Below, piece by piece: positions 16,442-24,633 of a stretch of DNA of 64,000 nucleotides (within the stretch, counting starts at the first letter, position 1; each line of letters starts with the position of its first letter). Source of the stretch: Polynucleobacter sp. es-EL-1 (GTDB taxonomy: Bacteria > Pseudomonadota > Gammaproteobacteria > Burkholderiales > Burkholderiaceae). A program made the position numbers and the translations under genes. The stretch lies in contig NZ_CP061310.1 in assembly GCF_018687975.1 (NCBI RefSeq), positions 1,488,001 to 1,552,000 of the forward strand, written 5' to 3'. The notes beneath the pieces are model-generated. The model was not told where the DNA came from. It ran no database searches and was given only the letters and a program-made list of their open reading frames with translations.

Positions 16442-17482
16442 TTAACGAATTTGATTGATGAGGGATGCCCCATCAGTAATGACTCGTTCACCATCTTTAA
16501 TACCGCTAGTGATAACAATGTTCTGACCATCTAAAGGCTCATATATAACTGTTCTGGGCTCAAATATTTCTGGGGACTTTTTAATCCAGACAATTGTTTG
16601 GTTCGAGCTGCTTTTGACTAATGATTTTGAGGGCGCCTTTACTCCAGTGACCTTGCTATCGGTATTTACAAATACTCGAATGGGCTGACCTATGGGTAAA
16701 AATTGGAGATCATCCGATTTAGCAGAAAAAGTAAGAGGCAAGGCTTGCTCTCTGAGGGTCTGTCCACCACCGAGATACTTGAGCTCAATCACTTTGCCAT
16801 TAACATCCACTTTGCCATCAGCAATGTTCTTACTCAGATTTGAGTCGTAGGCAAGCGCTTCTATTAATAGCTTGGATGGATTAACAACCTCAAAGATTAG
16901 ATCTCTTGCTTGTACTACTTGGCCAGACACGACACCCGTAGTAGAAATAATTCCGCTGACTGGGGCTCTTAATTCTTCATTAGCAACCGCGGCTTCTGCC
17001 TCTTCAATAGTCTTACGTGGAACCGTATCGCTAAGATCTCGCAAACGCTTTAGTCGACTTTCCGCAAGTGATCTTGATTTTCCTGGGCCAGCCTCTGGCG
17101 TTACATACGCCAAGACATCGCCTTTACTAATCTTCTGTCCGGGCAATGGAAAACCAGCTGGTCCCGGCGTAATACGGCCAGCAACAATCGCTTGCACCTT
17201 ACCGCCAAAGTTAGGATCCATGATGACTTTTCCAGCTAAATCATAGGTTTTGGCATATTCGCCGAACTGGCCAGGAGTTGTCATCACGTGTAACTGGCGT
17301 TGCGCAGGCTTGGGAATAAAAAGACTGCCGTCCGACTGTCTTTTCGGAGCGTCGCCTTGAACTTGGGATACTTCCGACTCACCATGACCCGGCCCAGCAT
17401 GAACCTTAAAAGCAAATAGCGCCACAGATAAACCAATAAGGATAAAGGGGCGAAATACAAAATCTCTATGTTTGCGATTCAT
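16442..17482 (-). CDS. periplasmic adaptor of heavy-metal RND pump (CzcB/CusB-like)
   Basis: A 346-residue membrane-fusion protein. The chosen ATG at 17,482 has AGGAG upstream, overlaps the stop of the previous gene, and gives a clean signal anchor ending in VHA; a TTG at 17,611 would add 43 residues lying inside the upstream gene. Mature start GPGHGESE. Lipoyl halves (GKVQAIVAGRI, then LRAPVSGIISTTGVVSGQ) flank a short hairpin, followed by the barrel and membrane-proximal domains. It connects the RND permease to the outer-membrane channel. Confidence 0.85.
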   Translation of the reverse strand: MNRKHRDFVFRPFILIGLSVALFAFKVHAGPGHGESEVSQVQGDAPKRQSDGSLFIPKPAQRQLHVMTTPGQFGEYAKTYDLAGKVIMDPNFGGKVQAIVAGRITPGPAGFPLPGQKISKGDVLAYVTPEAGPGKSRSLAESRLKRLRDLSDTVPRKTIEEAEAAVANEELRAPVSGIISTTGVVSGQVVQARDLIFEVVNPSKLLIEALAYDSNLSKNIADGKVDVNGKVIELKYLGGGQTLREQALPLTFSAKSDDLQFLPIGQPIRVFVNTDSKVTGVKAPSKSLVKSSSNQTIVWIKKSPEIFEPRTVIYEPLDGQNIVITSGIKDGERVITDGASLINQIR

Positions 17483-18048
17483 ACCCGCTCCTTGATTTGT
17501 TTGATTAATTTTTTTGCATGCGTCATCAACACCTCTTTCTTGCGATAAGAAAAATAGGCAATTGCCATCAAGAGGCTGAAATAAAGCAAGATTTTTATTG
17601 CTGATTTCCAAGAGATCAATGAGGAGTGCTCAAAGGAACTTAGATCGATAGTGGCTGCTAGTATGTCGGTAACATCATCATTAATCGTGATGGTGATCGC
17701 AGTAGGCTGATCCTTAATTTTATTTTTTAGGCGAAAGAGATACTCTCCATCACCATGAGGCTCTGAACTAATTTTAGAGCCCTCAAGCTCAATTTCAACC
17801 TTAGCTCCTTTGACCAATTCATTGGAGGAGTAGCGATCTAGGTAGAGCGTGATTTCCTTACCATTGATCACTCCTACCGCCTCATAGAGATCAGATTCAG
17901 CATAAAAGCGAGGTGATGTTTGAGTTTGTGCAGTGGTGGGTTTTTCCTCCCCATGACCAGGGCCTGCATAAGCTGCCGATGCAATTGTCAGAGATAGCGC
18001 AATTAATAGTTTTGACGCCAACTGACTATATTTGTTCAATAAATTCAT
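17479..18048 (-). CDS. membrane-anchored periplasmic protein of the metal-efflux operon
   Basis: A 189-residue protein with signal peptide ending at AAYA, mature start GPGHGEEK, a beta-sandwich-like domain of about 110 residues, and a C-terminal membrane helix (about 152-170) followed by a short basic tail. The ATG at 18,048 gives a proper signal peptide; the longer frame back to 18,150 overlaps the TolC-like gene. It sits between the outer-membrane and adaptor genes. Related operons often carry such an extra gene, but its function is unknown to me. Confidence 0.65.
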   Translation of the reverse strand: MNLLNKYSQLASKLLIALSLTIASAAYAGPGHGEEKPTTAQTQTSPRFYAESDLYEAVGVINGKEITLYLDRYSSNELVKGAKVEIELEGSKISSEPHGDGEYLFRLKNKIKDQPTAITITINDDVTDILAATIDLSSFEHSSLISWKSAIKILLYFSLLMAIAYFSYRKKEVLMTHAKKLIKQIKERV

Positions 18049-18061
18049 AGTTAAAGTGACC

Positions 18062-19345
18062 TTACTCTGGTAACAGGCCAAGGGCCTGTCGTAAATTTGA
18101 AACTGAGACTGCGTAATTGATTTTTGCAATCGCAGCCTGTCTATTTGCATCCACTGCTTCTAGCTCAATACGTAGTCTTGTGGGCAAATCGGTTTCACCA
18201 AAGCGAAATGATTTGTCAAAAAATTGACGTGTTTCATTGGCTAGGTTAGACCTCTTATCTGCAGCGCCAAGCTTCATTTTTGCCGACTTCACCAAAGCCA
18301 CATTTGATTCCACATTACTTAATGCAGACTCTCGCTCATAGGACAATCGAACCTCTGAATCGACCATCTCAGCTGTAGCGCTGGCCAATCTATTGGTATT
18401 GCGAGCATCAGAGCCAAAAGGAATTCTTAATCCAACAGCAACTGATTGCTGATAGGGAACGCCATAGACTTCACGGCCCTTAGTAGTCCATACTTGCAAT
18501 TGTGGGGATGCCCGAGTTTGAGACTTTGCTAAGTCAACCGCTTTTTTAGCAACCTCTAACTGGTCTACAAGTGCTGCAACGATTGGCAAACTAGAATCTA
18601 GTCCTGACAGGTTTTCAGGAACCTTGGGTAACGGTTCAATATTTTTAGCAATGTCACCGAATTGAATTTTCTTGAGATACTCACTTCCCAATAAAGAACG
18701 CACCCTTTGCTCAGCATTAATGACGTTGGCCTGCGCTTCGACCAAAAAAGCTTCTGATGATGCGAGAGCCCCATTAGCCTGATGAAGATCTGCGCGAGAT
18801 AAGTCTCCAGCCTTAAATCTCTTTTCAACATCAAGAGCTAAGCTCTTTGCATTCTCATTTCTGCGTAGCGCTAAATCAGACTCAATTTTTGATTTCTGGT
18901 AATTCCAATAGGCATCCCTTACTTCGGCCGCAACTCTCAATTGGGATAGATAGTATTGAGACAAAAGCTTTTTATATTCTGCATCCGCTAAATTAATTGA
19001 GCTTGACCGCTCATTCCATAACCAAAGGGGGATATCTAAACCCAGTATGGTTTCACTAGCGCCTTGATTACTGTTAGTTCTATCGGTCTTTTGCGACACT
19101 TCCACCGAAGCTGGGCTTACCAAAAGGCTGCTAGCAATTTTTTGCTTAGCAAGCGCGGCCTCTACTCGATACTGATAGGACTTATAGTCAGGTTGGCGCT
19201 CCCATGAAGATTCATAGAAGGACTTTAAGGCCGACTCGGCTTTGCGCTCGCCATTAGCCAGCGCTATTGGCGACCCCAATATAAAAACCAATCCAGTAAA
19301 TTGAATGACGCAGCGACGAACTACGCCCGAATACTCTCGCAACAT
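18062..19345 (-). CDS. TolC-family outer-membrane channel (CzcC/CusC-like)
   Basis: A 427-residue protein with a signal peptide (to about residue 30) and the two long helical repeats of outer-membrane efflux proteins: heptad-rich segments around 120-220 and 315-425, each followed by a strand region. Such trimers form the exit duct of tripartite efflux pumps. No lipobox is apparent. It is the second gene of the metal-efflux operon after the CzcI-like gene, and could also serve the ABC exporter at 5.2-8.3 kb, which lacks its own channel. Confidence 0.82.
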   Translation of the reverse strand: MLREYSGVVRRCVIQFTGLVFILGSPIALANGERKAESALKSFYESSWERQPDYKSYQYRVEAALAKQKIASSLLVSPASVEVSQKTDRTNSNQGASETILGLDIPLWLWNERSSSINLADAEYKKLLSQYYLSQLRVAAEVRDAYWNYQKSKIESDLALRRNENAKSLALDVEKRFKAGDLSRADLHQANGALASSEAFLVEAQANVINAEQRVRSLLGSEYLKKIQFGDIAKNIEPLPKVPENLSGLDSSLPIVAALVDQLEVAKKAVDLAKSQTRASPQLQVWTTKGREVYGVPYQQSVAVGLRIPFGSDARNTNRLASATAEMVDSEVRLSYERESALSNVESNVALVKSAKMKLGAADKRSNLANETRQFFDKSFRFGETDLPTRLRIELEAVDANRQAAIAKINYAVSVSNLRQALGLLPE

Positions 19346-19415
19346 AAAAACTCCATTTGTTTGTTCAAAACAGAGTTAGCGAGAGAAGAAGAATTAGGTT
19401 AAGGCTCTCGCTAAC

Positions 19416-19751
19416 TTAGGCGAGAGCGAGCCAATTGGGTTTTTCAGGAGGGGGAGGAGAAATATTGACTAAAAACTCCACTCGAGCATCTTCATAATGA
19501 AAGATGGTAGTGGCAATTGAAATGGTAAAAGTGGAATGTAATGCTGGAGAATGCGCCAAATGACAGACCCCACAATCAGAATCGTAGCTTGCAGAATCGC
19601 TAGCTGAGGCAATACTGACTGGCTTCTCATGCTCGTGATGTGAAACATGAGAAGCTGCTGCCTGCTCTTCTTGGCAGTAAGCAGAAACCGTAGCATAGGA
19701 GGTTTGTATCGATAAAGCTAGCAGGGCCAGAATTATCAGGATTTTTCTCAT
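19416..19751 (-). CDS. CzcI-like metal-responsive periplasmic protein
   Basis: A 111-residue protein with a signal peptide to about residue 20, then a Cys/His-rich segment (YCQEEQ, HVSHHEHEK, DCGVCHLAHS) and a proline-rich end PPPPEKP. The order of Cys, His cluster, CGVCH and a final proline run matches CzcI/DUF2946-like proteins, which lie at the head of czc operons and affect their induction. It is the first gene here, and the promoter should be upstream of 19,751. The metal is not identifiable from sequence. Confidence 0.7.
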   Translation of the reverse strand: MRKILIILALLALSIQTSYATVSAYCQEEQAAASHVSHHEHEKPVSIASASDSASYDSDCGVCHLAHSPALHSTFTISIATTIFHYEDARVEFLVNISPPPPEKPNWLALA

Positions 19752-19887
19752 GTTTCTATTACAGCATATTTCTTAGTATTTTGCATTATGAGCTTTCTCA
19801 AAACGCTTAATGGATTAGCTTTGGATAAAGATGTTACCAACAGCTCATACCAGTAAAACACCTACGCAGGACGATTTTAGTGTTTCT

Positions 19888-19907
19888 TGGCGGTCCGGGG
19901 CGGAATC
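19888..19907 (-). pseudogene. 20-nt tRNA 3'-end fragment
   Basis: TGGCGGTCCGGGGCGGAATC resembles the CCA end, acceptor strand and T-arm of the tRNA-Phe relics, with two changes. Preceded by TTTCT like the others. Non-functional. Confidence 0.5.
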
Positions 19908-19974
19908 AAAAAAGGGCTTAGGATATCTGACTCTGCTTTAGACTATTCCACAACTATTTCTTCCTAAGGCTCAA

Positions 19975-20325
19975 ATGGCTTGGATCATTACCAAATACTT
20001 ACTCACTGCAGGAATGGTTGTATTCATTTCTGAGATAGCTAAGCGGAGCGATAGGTTAGGTGGCTTTATAGCAGCTCTGCCACTGATGACTTTACTAACA
20101 CTTACTTGGCTATATATTGAAAACCAATCTGAAGAGAAGATAGCAAACCATGCCTATTACACCTTTTGGTATGTAATACCTACCTTACCAATGTTCTTAC
20201 TGTTTCCATACCTACTTCCAAAGCTAGGCTTCTGGATGACCATGGCCACGTGTGTAGTAGCGGCAGTTATCTGTTTTGGCTTATTTTCCTTAGTGATGAA
20301 AAGCGTTGGGATTGAGCTGCTGTAG
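19975..20325 (+). CDS. DUF3147 family membrane protein
   Basis: A 116-residue integral membrane protein with four predicted helices and short loops, very few charges outside the first two loops (EIAKRSDRLGGF). The start MAWIITKYLLTAGMVV and the LGGFIAALPLM segment fit DUF3147, a family of unknown function. It lies alone between a tRNA relic and a non-coding module that, in the other copy at 12.3-12.6 kb, directly follows the relic. The gene may therefore have been inserted there. Confidence 0.7.
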   Translation: MAWIITKYLLTAGMVVFISEIAKRSDRLGGFIAALPLMTLLTLTWLYIENQSEEKIANHAYYTFWYVIPTLPMFLLFPYLLPKLGFWMTMATCVVAAVICFGLFSLVMKSVGIELL

Positions 20326-20475
20326 AAAATGTGCAGTAATTGCCTACACACTTTCTAGCATCCCCAACCGTTACTTAAAGTAACGCCTACAACTCCAAAC
20401 CCAACCTTTAGTCTCAAAAGCTAGCTTTTTGTGACGTTTAGGTCTAGTTTAGGTTCTCTGGTTATGAGAGCAGAT
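20326..20475. repeat. 150-bp non-coding module, copy B
   Basis: Second copy of the module at 12,442-12,590. The hairpin arm carries one change, the palindrome is copy 5, the spacer is strongly diverged, and the 50-base core (20,426-20,475) is again nearly identical, including GTTTAGGT twice 11 bases apart. Confidence 0.75.
20369..20385. repeat. palindromic repeat copy 5
   Basis: CGTTACTTAAAGTAACG with C on both outer flanks, 43 bp after the DUF3147 stop. Confidence 0.85.
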
Positions 20476-20546
20476 GACATTGGAGTAATGGTCATCACCC
20501 CCCCCTTTTTTTTACAGTACGATGTATTCGCTAAAATGCATAACAT

Positions 20547-20759
20547 ATGAATATCCAAATATTAAAGGGCTTTAATGCCCGCAAACGATTAAGCGATGGA
20601 GCTGATGACGGCTTCACGCCGCTAGTTGTCGGTACTTATAAAGCTAAATCCACAGGAGATGGCTATTTGGCTATTGAAAAGAGTAATGGCACCCTTGTCT
20701 ATATCACCCTTCAAACACTAGAAGAAAAAATTGCTAGCAAAGATTTACTCCTAGGATAG
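20547..20759 (+). CDS. small hypothetical protein (70 aa)
   Basis: A 70-residue soluble protein without Cys, charged, with a possible small beta fold (YKAKSTGDGYLAIEKSNGTLVYITLQTLEEK). It follows the non-coding module and a C8-T8 homopolymer run (20,498-20,513). No strong ribosome-binding site is visible. It might be the gene driven by the conserved module. I recognise no family. Confidence 0.5.
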   Translation: MNIQILKGFNARKRLSDGADDGFTPLVVGTYKAKSTGDGYLAIEKSNGTLVYITLQTLEEKIASKDLLLG

Positions 20760-20816
20760 ATAGGGCAAGGATATAAGGAGCAGACAACTTTGATAGCCTA
20801 TGCCCCCCCCGAAAGC

Positions 20817-20839
20817 AACCGTTACTTTACGTAACGGTT
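20817..20839. repeat. palindromic repeat copy 6 (variant)
   Basis: AACCGTTAC and GTAACGGTT enclose TTTAC. Compared with the common form the loop has changed from TTAAA, while the outer C/G pair is swapped together, so pairing is kept. It sits between convergent genes and follows a run of eight Cs by six bases. Confidence 0.8.
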
Positions 20840-20860
20840 GCAATTCACAGAGGCTACCTC

Positions 20861-21169
20861 CTAGCCTAGCACCTTAGGTGTGTATTTTGCTAGCTGCGAC
20901 TCAAAGTCCCACTTGATGAAATCAGCATCTTTAAATGTACCGATCACCATTCCCGAGCTAGTGACTTTCCACCCAGCACTGGTTTTAGTGATTTCAAATT
21001 CATAGTCGCCATGCCGATCTGTATACCTAGCGCGGTAATGCTGAGGCGTATCAATCAGCACCTCAGGCGAAAGATGCTCAAACTGCAAAATAACGCTTTT
21101 GTGTTTCTTTAATGCATTAATTACTTGATTAACATCGTTTTTAAGTGCGGCATTAAAAGCTAAGTTCAT
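20861..21169 (-). CDS. hypothetical protein (102 aa)
   Basis: A soluble 102-residue protein with an AAAGGAAATATC ribosome-binding region before the ATG. The second half looks like a small beta fold (HYRARYTDRHGDYEFEITKT, GWKVTSSG). It lies 12 bp downstream of the 266-residue gene and probably shares its transcript. No family recognised. Confidence 0.55.
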   Translation of the reverse strand: MNLAFNAALKNDVNQVINALKKHKSVILQFEHLSPEVLIDTPQHYRARYTDRHGDYEFEITKTSAGWKVTSSGMVIGTFKDADFIKWDFESQLAKYTPKVLG

Positions 21170-21181
21170 GATATTTCCTTT

Positions 21182-21982
21182 TTAGATTACAGCGGCTTCA
21201 TTAACGAGCTCAATCTGCTCTACGGTACGACCACCTTGATTGAGTTTTTCTCGCTCTTCATTTGCCTTAATTCGCATTTTGGCAATGGCTTCTCGGGCTT
21301 TATCCATGTCTTTACATAGATAAGCACTTAATTTTTTAAGCGCATAGTTTTCGAGCTCGACTTCAGCCGGCAACTTACAGACGACGTTGTAGTGCCCATT
21401 ACTAACAGTACACACCACATACTCAAATTCGCAGTTGTCGTTATTAATTCCATCGAACTGATTTGGCGCAGCAAACTTTGCAAATGGAAAGTAGCCACGC
21501 GACTGCAAATAAGTACGCGTAAGCTCTAAACGCTCATCTTCAATCTGTTGCTGCTCGTCTACCTTCTCATCATCTACCCCAGCAAGACGCATTTTTTCTA
21601 AGCCGCCTGCCTCAATAATTACTTGCGGCAATTCGGCTGCCTTAAAATGGCACGCCATAGCAGTCTCGATCGCCCTGGTGTAGACGTGCGCCGTTTTACG
21701 ATCAGCTCTCGTAATGTATTTGACAAGTAAGGCAACATCGCTGGTATTTTCTTGCACCTTAATGTTTGCCTCTTTAAGTCTATACCGTAGGTTAAAAAAT
21801 AGATCCTCCTTATCTGGACTTGCTTCAAACTGCTGAGCCAATTCCATTATTTTTGACAATAGCTCATAGAGCTTTCGTCTACCAGTCACTATGTATTGGT
21901 CATTAAATAGATCATGTTCCATGGCCAACTCTTCAGCCTTACTAATAAGTGATTTATTCACTACTAATTCATTTTTTTTCAT
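21182..21982 (-). CDS. hypothetical protein (266 aa)
   Basis: A 266-residue, mostly helical and strongly charged cytosolic protein with no signal peptide. No catalytic motif is apparent. It is the middle gene of a three-gene minus-strand cluster (22,708 to 20,861). A purine-rich GGAAACAAAAA precedes the ATG. The cluster lies beside a recombinase and is probably mobile-element cargo; function unknown. Confidence 0.55.
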   Translation of the reverse strand: MKKNELVVNKSLISKAEELAMEHDLFNDQYIVTGRRKLYELLSKIMELAQQFEASPDKEDLFFNLRYRLKEANIKVQENTSDVALLVKYITRADRKTAHVYTRAIETAMACHFKAAELPQVIIEAGGLEKMRLAGVDDEKVDEQQQIEDERLELTRTYLQSRGYFPFAKFAAPNQFDGINNDNCEFEYVVCTVSNGHYNVVCKLPAEVELENYALKKLSAYLCKDMDKAREAIAKMRIKANEEREKLNQGGRTVEQIELVNEAAVI

Positions 21983-22010
21983 TTTTTGTTTCCTTATTTG
22001 GTTTTCTTAT

Positions 22011-22038
22011 GCAGCGCCAATAGCGGCGCTGCTTTTTT
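22011..22038 (+). terminator. strong hairpin with T-run, plus-strand orientation
   Basis: GCAGCGCC and GGCGCTGC enclose six bases, followed by six Ts on the plus strand. Both neighbouring genes are on the minus strand, so it would stop antisense transcription, or act only as an RNA structure on the minus strand. Confidence 0.55.
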
Positions 22039-22042
22039 ACAA

Positions 22043-22708
22043 TTAGTGATAGCGATGAGCATTTGAGCGTATCGGGCTATCCGAGTTCATTTCTGAATGG
22101 CAGTTGTATTTGATGCCCAAGTGATCGCAAGCCTCGATTAATGCATCCCCAATTTCAGAGCCATCAAACGAAAAACCCAGCTCTTCAAATACGATGCTCG
22201 ATGCCTCTTGCATAATCCAGACATCGTCTTCTGTGAGCGGAATTTGATTGGCGATCTTAAATGCCGCCTGATGTACTTTATTCATGCAGTCCGAGCACAT
22301 ATTGGCATTTAGGCATTCCATGATTGGGTCAAAAAAAGCCTCTTCTTCACTCGAGTCGTCCGTAAGCCCCAAGGCCATATTCATATGATCGACCAAACCA
22401 TCCCGATCAATAAATTGCATACCGTAGCGCTTGGCTGCTTTTATGCGCGCCTTGGTCACCTTCGAATCCTTTAAGCAGATACCATGCACGTCCATGGTGA
22501 GTTGATCTATGCGATCAAGTATCTTTAAATCTTTGCGGTTTAGTTTTTCCCCTTGACTGATCTTGTTAATGGCTTTTGTATAAAGCGCCAATTCTTCTTG
22601 GCTTAAGCCTTCCTCAATGGTGTACTTAACATCTAATAATTTAATTCCAGTGCCGGACAACATGATTTTGTCTGCACTGACCATCCCAAATTTCACTGTA
22701 TTTCTCAT
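22043..22708 (-). CDS. hypothetical protein (221 aa) with Cys cluster
   Basis: A 221-residue cytosolic protein with a good ribosome-binding site (AGGAGAATTAAAG) before ATG 22,708. It is mainly helical and acidic. Around residues 140-150 there is ECLNANMCSDC, three closely spaced Cys that could bind metal, with further Cys and His near the end. I know no family with this pattern. It starts the minus-strand cluster and is divergent from the 319-residue gene at 22,830. Confidence 0.55.
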   Translation of the reverse strand: MRNTVKFGMVSADKIMLSGTGIKLLDVKYTIEEGLSQEELALYTKAINKISQGEKLNRKDLKILDRIDQLTMDVHGICLKDSKVTKARIKAAKRYGMQFIDRDGLVDHMNMALGLTDDSSEEEAFFDPIMECLNANMCSDCMNKVHQAAFKIANQIPLTEDDVWIMQEASSIVFEELGFSFDGSEIGDALIEACDHLGIKYNCHSEMNSDSPIRSNAHRYH

Positions 22709-22829
22709 CTTTAATTCTCCTCATTTATGGTCTAGACACTGTGTTTCGATCCATGAAATGAGTGTAGAATCTATTAGCAACTATTTGATTTGCCTGTTTA
22801 TTGTCACCTTTAAGTGTTAATATATTTGA

Positions 22830-23789
22830 ATGGCTACAGCACCTAAAAAAACCACTATTCCAGGGCGAACCACCAAAGATTGGTCGACTAAAGGTATCCA
22901 GGGCTATGTCATGCTGATGGTGGAATTTTTGCGGATTAGCCCAAGCTATGCCTTAGCGCATGAGATTAGAACTAAGAAGATAGCCCCATCAAAACAAGCT
23001 CCACTCATTCTTAAGCTTTACCGAGATACGGATAAACCGCTCACCAAACAAGCAGAGCGCGATGTAATTAGTGACTTCGCGCGAGTGCTATCGACGTACG
23101 ATGAATACGGCGACATATTCCAATGTTCATTTGAAGAGTGGTGGGCCAATCGAGGATTAGCTATGTATGGATCACCCCATAACAAACCCATCGTTAAGAA
23201 GATAGCCGGCATCAGTCAAGGAGAGTCTTATGAACCCCTCTTCGGACGAGCGCTAGAGCATTACTTTAATAAACAGCGAGCCAGTGAGGGCAATCCACCG
23301 GCTTTACTGCTGGCAGTTCCTCTTGGGCAACCTAAAAGGATATTACTCGCGTATATCTCTAAACTCATTGATGCTGAGGCAGTTCCTTTACCTATTAAGT
23401 CCCAAAGGGCTATCAAGCCACTTGTAGCCAAACGCTTACGCTCAGCGCCACTCTTTATCATGTTGCGCATATTGATGGCTAGAGCCCAGTACCCTCAATT
23501 ACCGTTATGGCGGATTGGGAAGCATGCGGGCGTGAGCCAAAAATATGCCCAAACAGAAATTACACTCAATAAAAAACGCTTACAAGATGCTGACGCTAAG
23601 ATTCATTTGAGTATTTTGACAAGTCGATATCTACTCAAGGCCAAATGCGTTGCAGAGCAGGCGGCGCGAGGACAGTTTCCTAGTTCGGCCAAATTGGTCC
23701 TGCCCGCATTTGATCTGGATGCTGTTTTTATGCGATTACAGGCAAGGTATCCGCAGCTTAAAGCAGGTAAACCTACAAAATCAAAGTAG
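22830..23789 (+). CDS. hypothetical protein (319 aa), possible DNA-binding protein
   Basis: A 319-residue basic protein without signal peptide. Segments of note: WSTKGIQGYVMLMVEFLRIS near the start, a conserved-looking EEWWANRGLAMYG around residue 107, and a helix-turn-helix-like LPLWRIGKHAGVSQKYAQTE near 230-250. The basic character and its convergence, one base apart, with the recombinase gene suggest a DNA-related role in the element such as a replication or recombination accessory factor. This is an inference; I cannot name a family. Confidence 0.55.
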   Translation: MATAPKKTTIPGRTTKDWSTKGIQGYVMLMVEFLRISPSYALAHEIRTKKIAPSKQAPLILKLYRDTDKPLTKQAERDVISDFARVLSTYDEYGDIFQCSFEEWWANRGLAMYGSPHNKPIVKKIAGISQGESYEPLFGRALEHYFNKQRASEGNPPALLLAVPLGQPKRILLAYISKLIDAEAVPLPIKSQRAIKPLVAKRLRSAPLFIMLRILMARAQYPQLPLWRIGKHAGVSQKYAQTEITLNKKRLQDADAKIHLSILTSRYLLKAKCVAEQAARGQFPSSAKLVLPAFDLDAVFMRLQARYPQLKAGKPTKSK

Positions 23790-23790
23790 G

Positions 23791-24357
23791 CTAAATCAGC
23801 TCCACCGCATTACGCAGGATATCGGGACGAGTATCAATATAGCGCTGCGTGGTGGACATTTGACTGTGACCTGCCAACTGCATCATGACCCTTACTGACA
23901 CCCCCTTCTCACTGAGTCGTGTCAAAAAGCCACGGCGACCACTATGGCTAGTAGCGCCATTAAGCCCTGCTTGACGATATAAGCCGTTAATCACATGCGT
24001 TAAGGTGTTTGGTGTGAATCCCAAAGCCCTTTGTGTGGGGAACAATGGACGATTCATGTCTTTTGGTGGATGCGCTGCGATATAGATGGCAAGTTCCTGT
24101 TGCATACGCTCTGATAACAGCACTACCCTACTTTTAGAGCCCTTGGTCTGATTTGCAGCTAAGTGAATCTCGCTTAACACCTGTTTATCCGCGTTTAAAA
24201 CGTCGCTGTAGCGCACACTTGCTACTTCACCTATTCGCATACCCGCCCAGTGCGTTAACAGCAGTATTGCGCGATTACGCACTGCTGCTTTGGTGCTCGC
24301 TGCGTAGTCTAGTGCTCGCTGTAATTCTGCATCACTTAATGTTTTTGCTTGTGCCAT
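23791..24357 (-). CDS. minimal tyrosine recombinase (catalytic domain only)
   Basis: A 188-residue recombinase with the full active-site set: Arg in AGMRIGEV, Lys in TKGSKSR, H-x-x-R as HSGRRGF, His in LAGHSQMS and the nucleophile Tyr in QRYID. The core-binding arm domain of usual integrases is missing, giving the size of FimB/FimE-type inversion enzymes. The ATG at 24,357 is chosen because AGGAGAGACC precedes it; one at 24,378 is possible. A target could be the inverted repeats just upstream (24,510-24,587). Confidence 0.8.
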   Translation of the reverse strand: MAQAKTLSDAELQRALDYAASTKAAVRNRAILLLTHWAGMRIGEVASVRYSDVLNADKQVLSEIHLAANQTKGSKSRVVLLSERMQQELAIYIAAHPPKDMNRPLFPTQRALGFTPNTLTHVINGLYRQAGLNGATSHSGRRGFLTRLSEKGVSVRVMMQLAGHSQMSTTQRYIDTRPDILRNAVELI

Positions 24358-24378
24358 GGTCTCTCCTTGTATTGCCAT

Positions 24379-24633
24379 CTATGTACTTATATTTTGTAGT
24401 CAAAACTGCCATATTCCTACCGAAAATGGCCACTAATACACTCAGATTGATGGGTTTTTCAAGTGAAAATGACTGAAAAATAATCGCTTGATTTTCAAAT
24501 GGTTACAAGCACTCAACACTTAACGTAACTAATGTGTTGAGTGGAAAAATCATGGAATTTGATGGTATTTCGTGGCAGATCTGCCACAATTATTCGAAAG
24601 CATTAATAGCTCAAATTTACTAAAGGCCTTGAT
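24379..24633. other. gene-free gap with two inverted repeats
   Basis: CACTCAACAC (24,510-24,519) pairs with GTGTTGAGTG (24,534-24,543). A perfect 16-base palindrome GTGGCAGATCTGCCAC follows at 24,572-24,587. They lie between the minimal recombinase and the divergent gene at 24,634, and could be operator or recombination sites. Confidence 0.6.
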
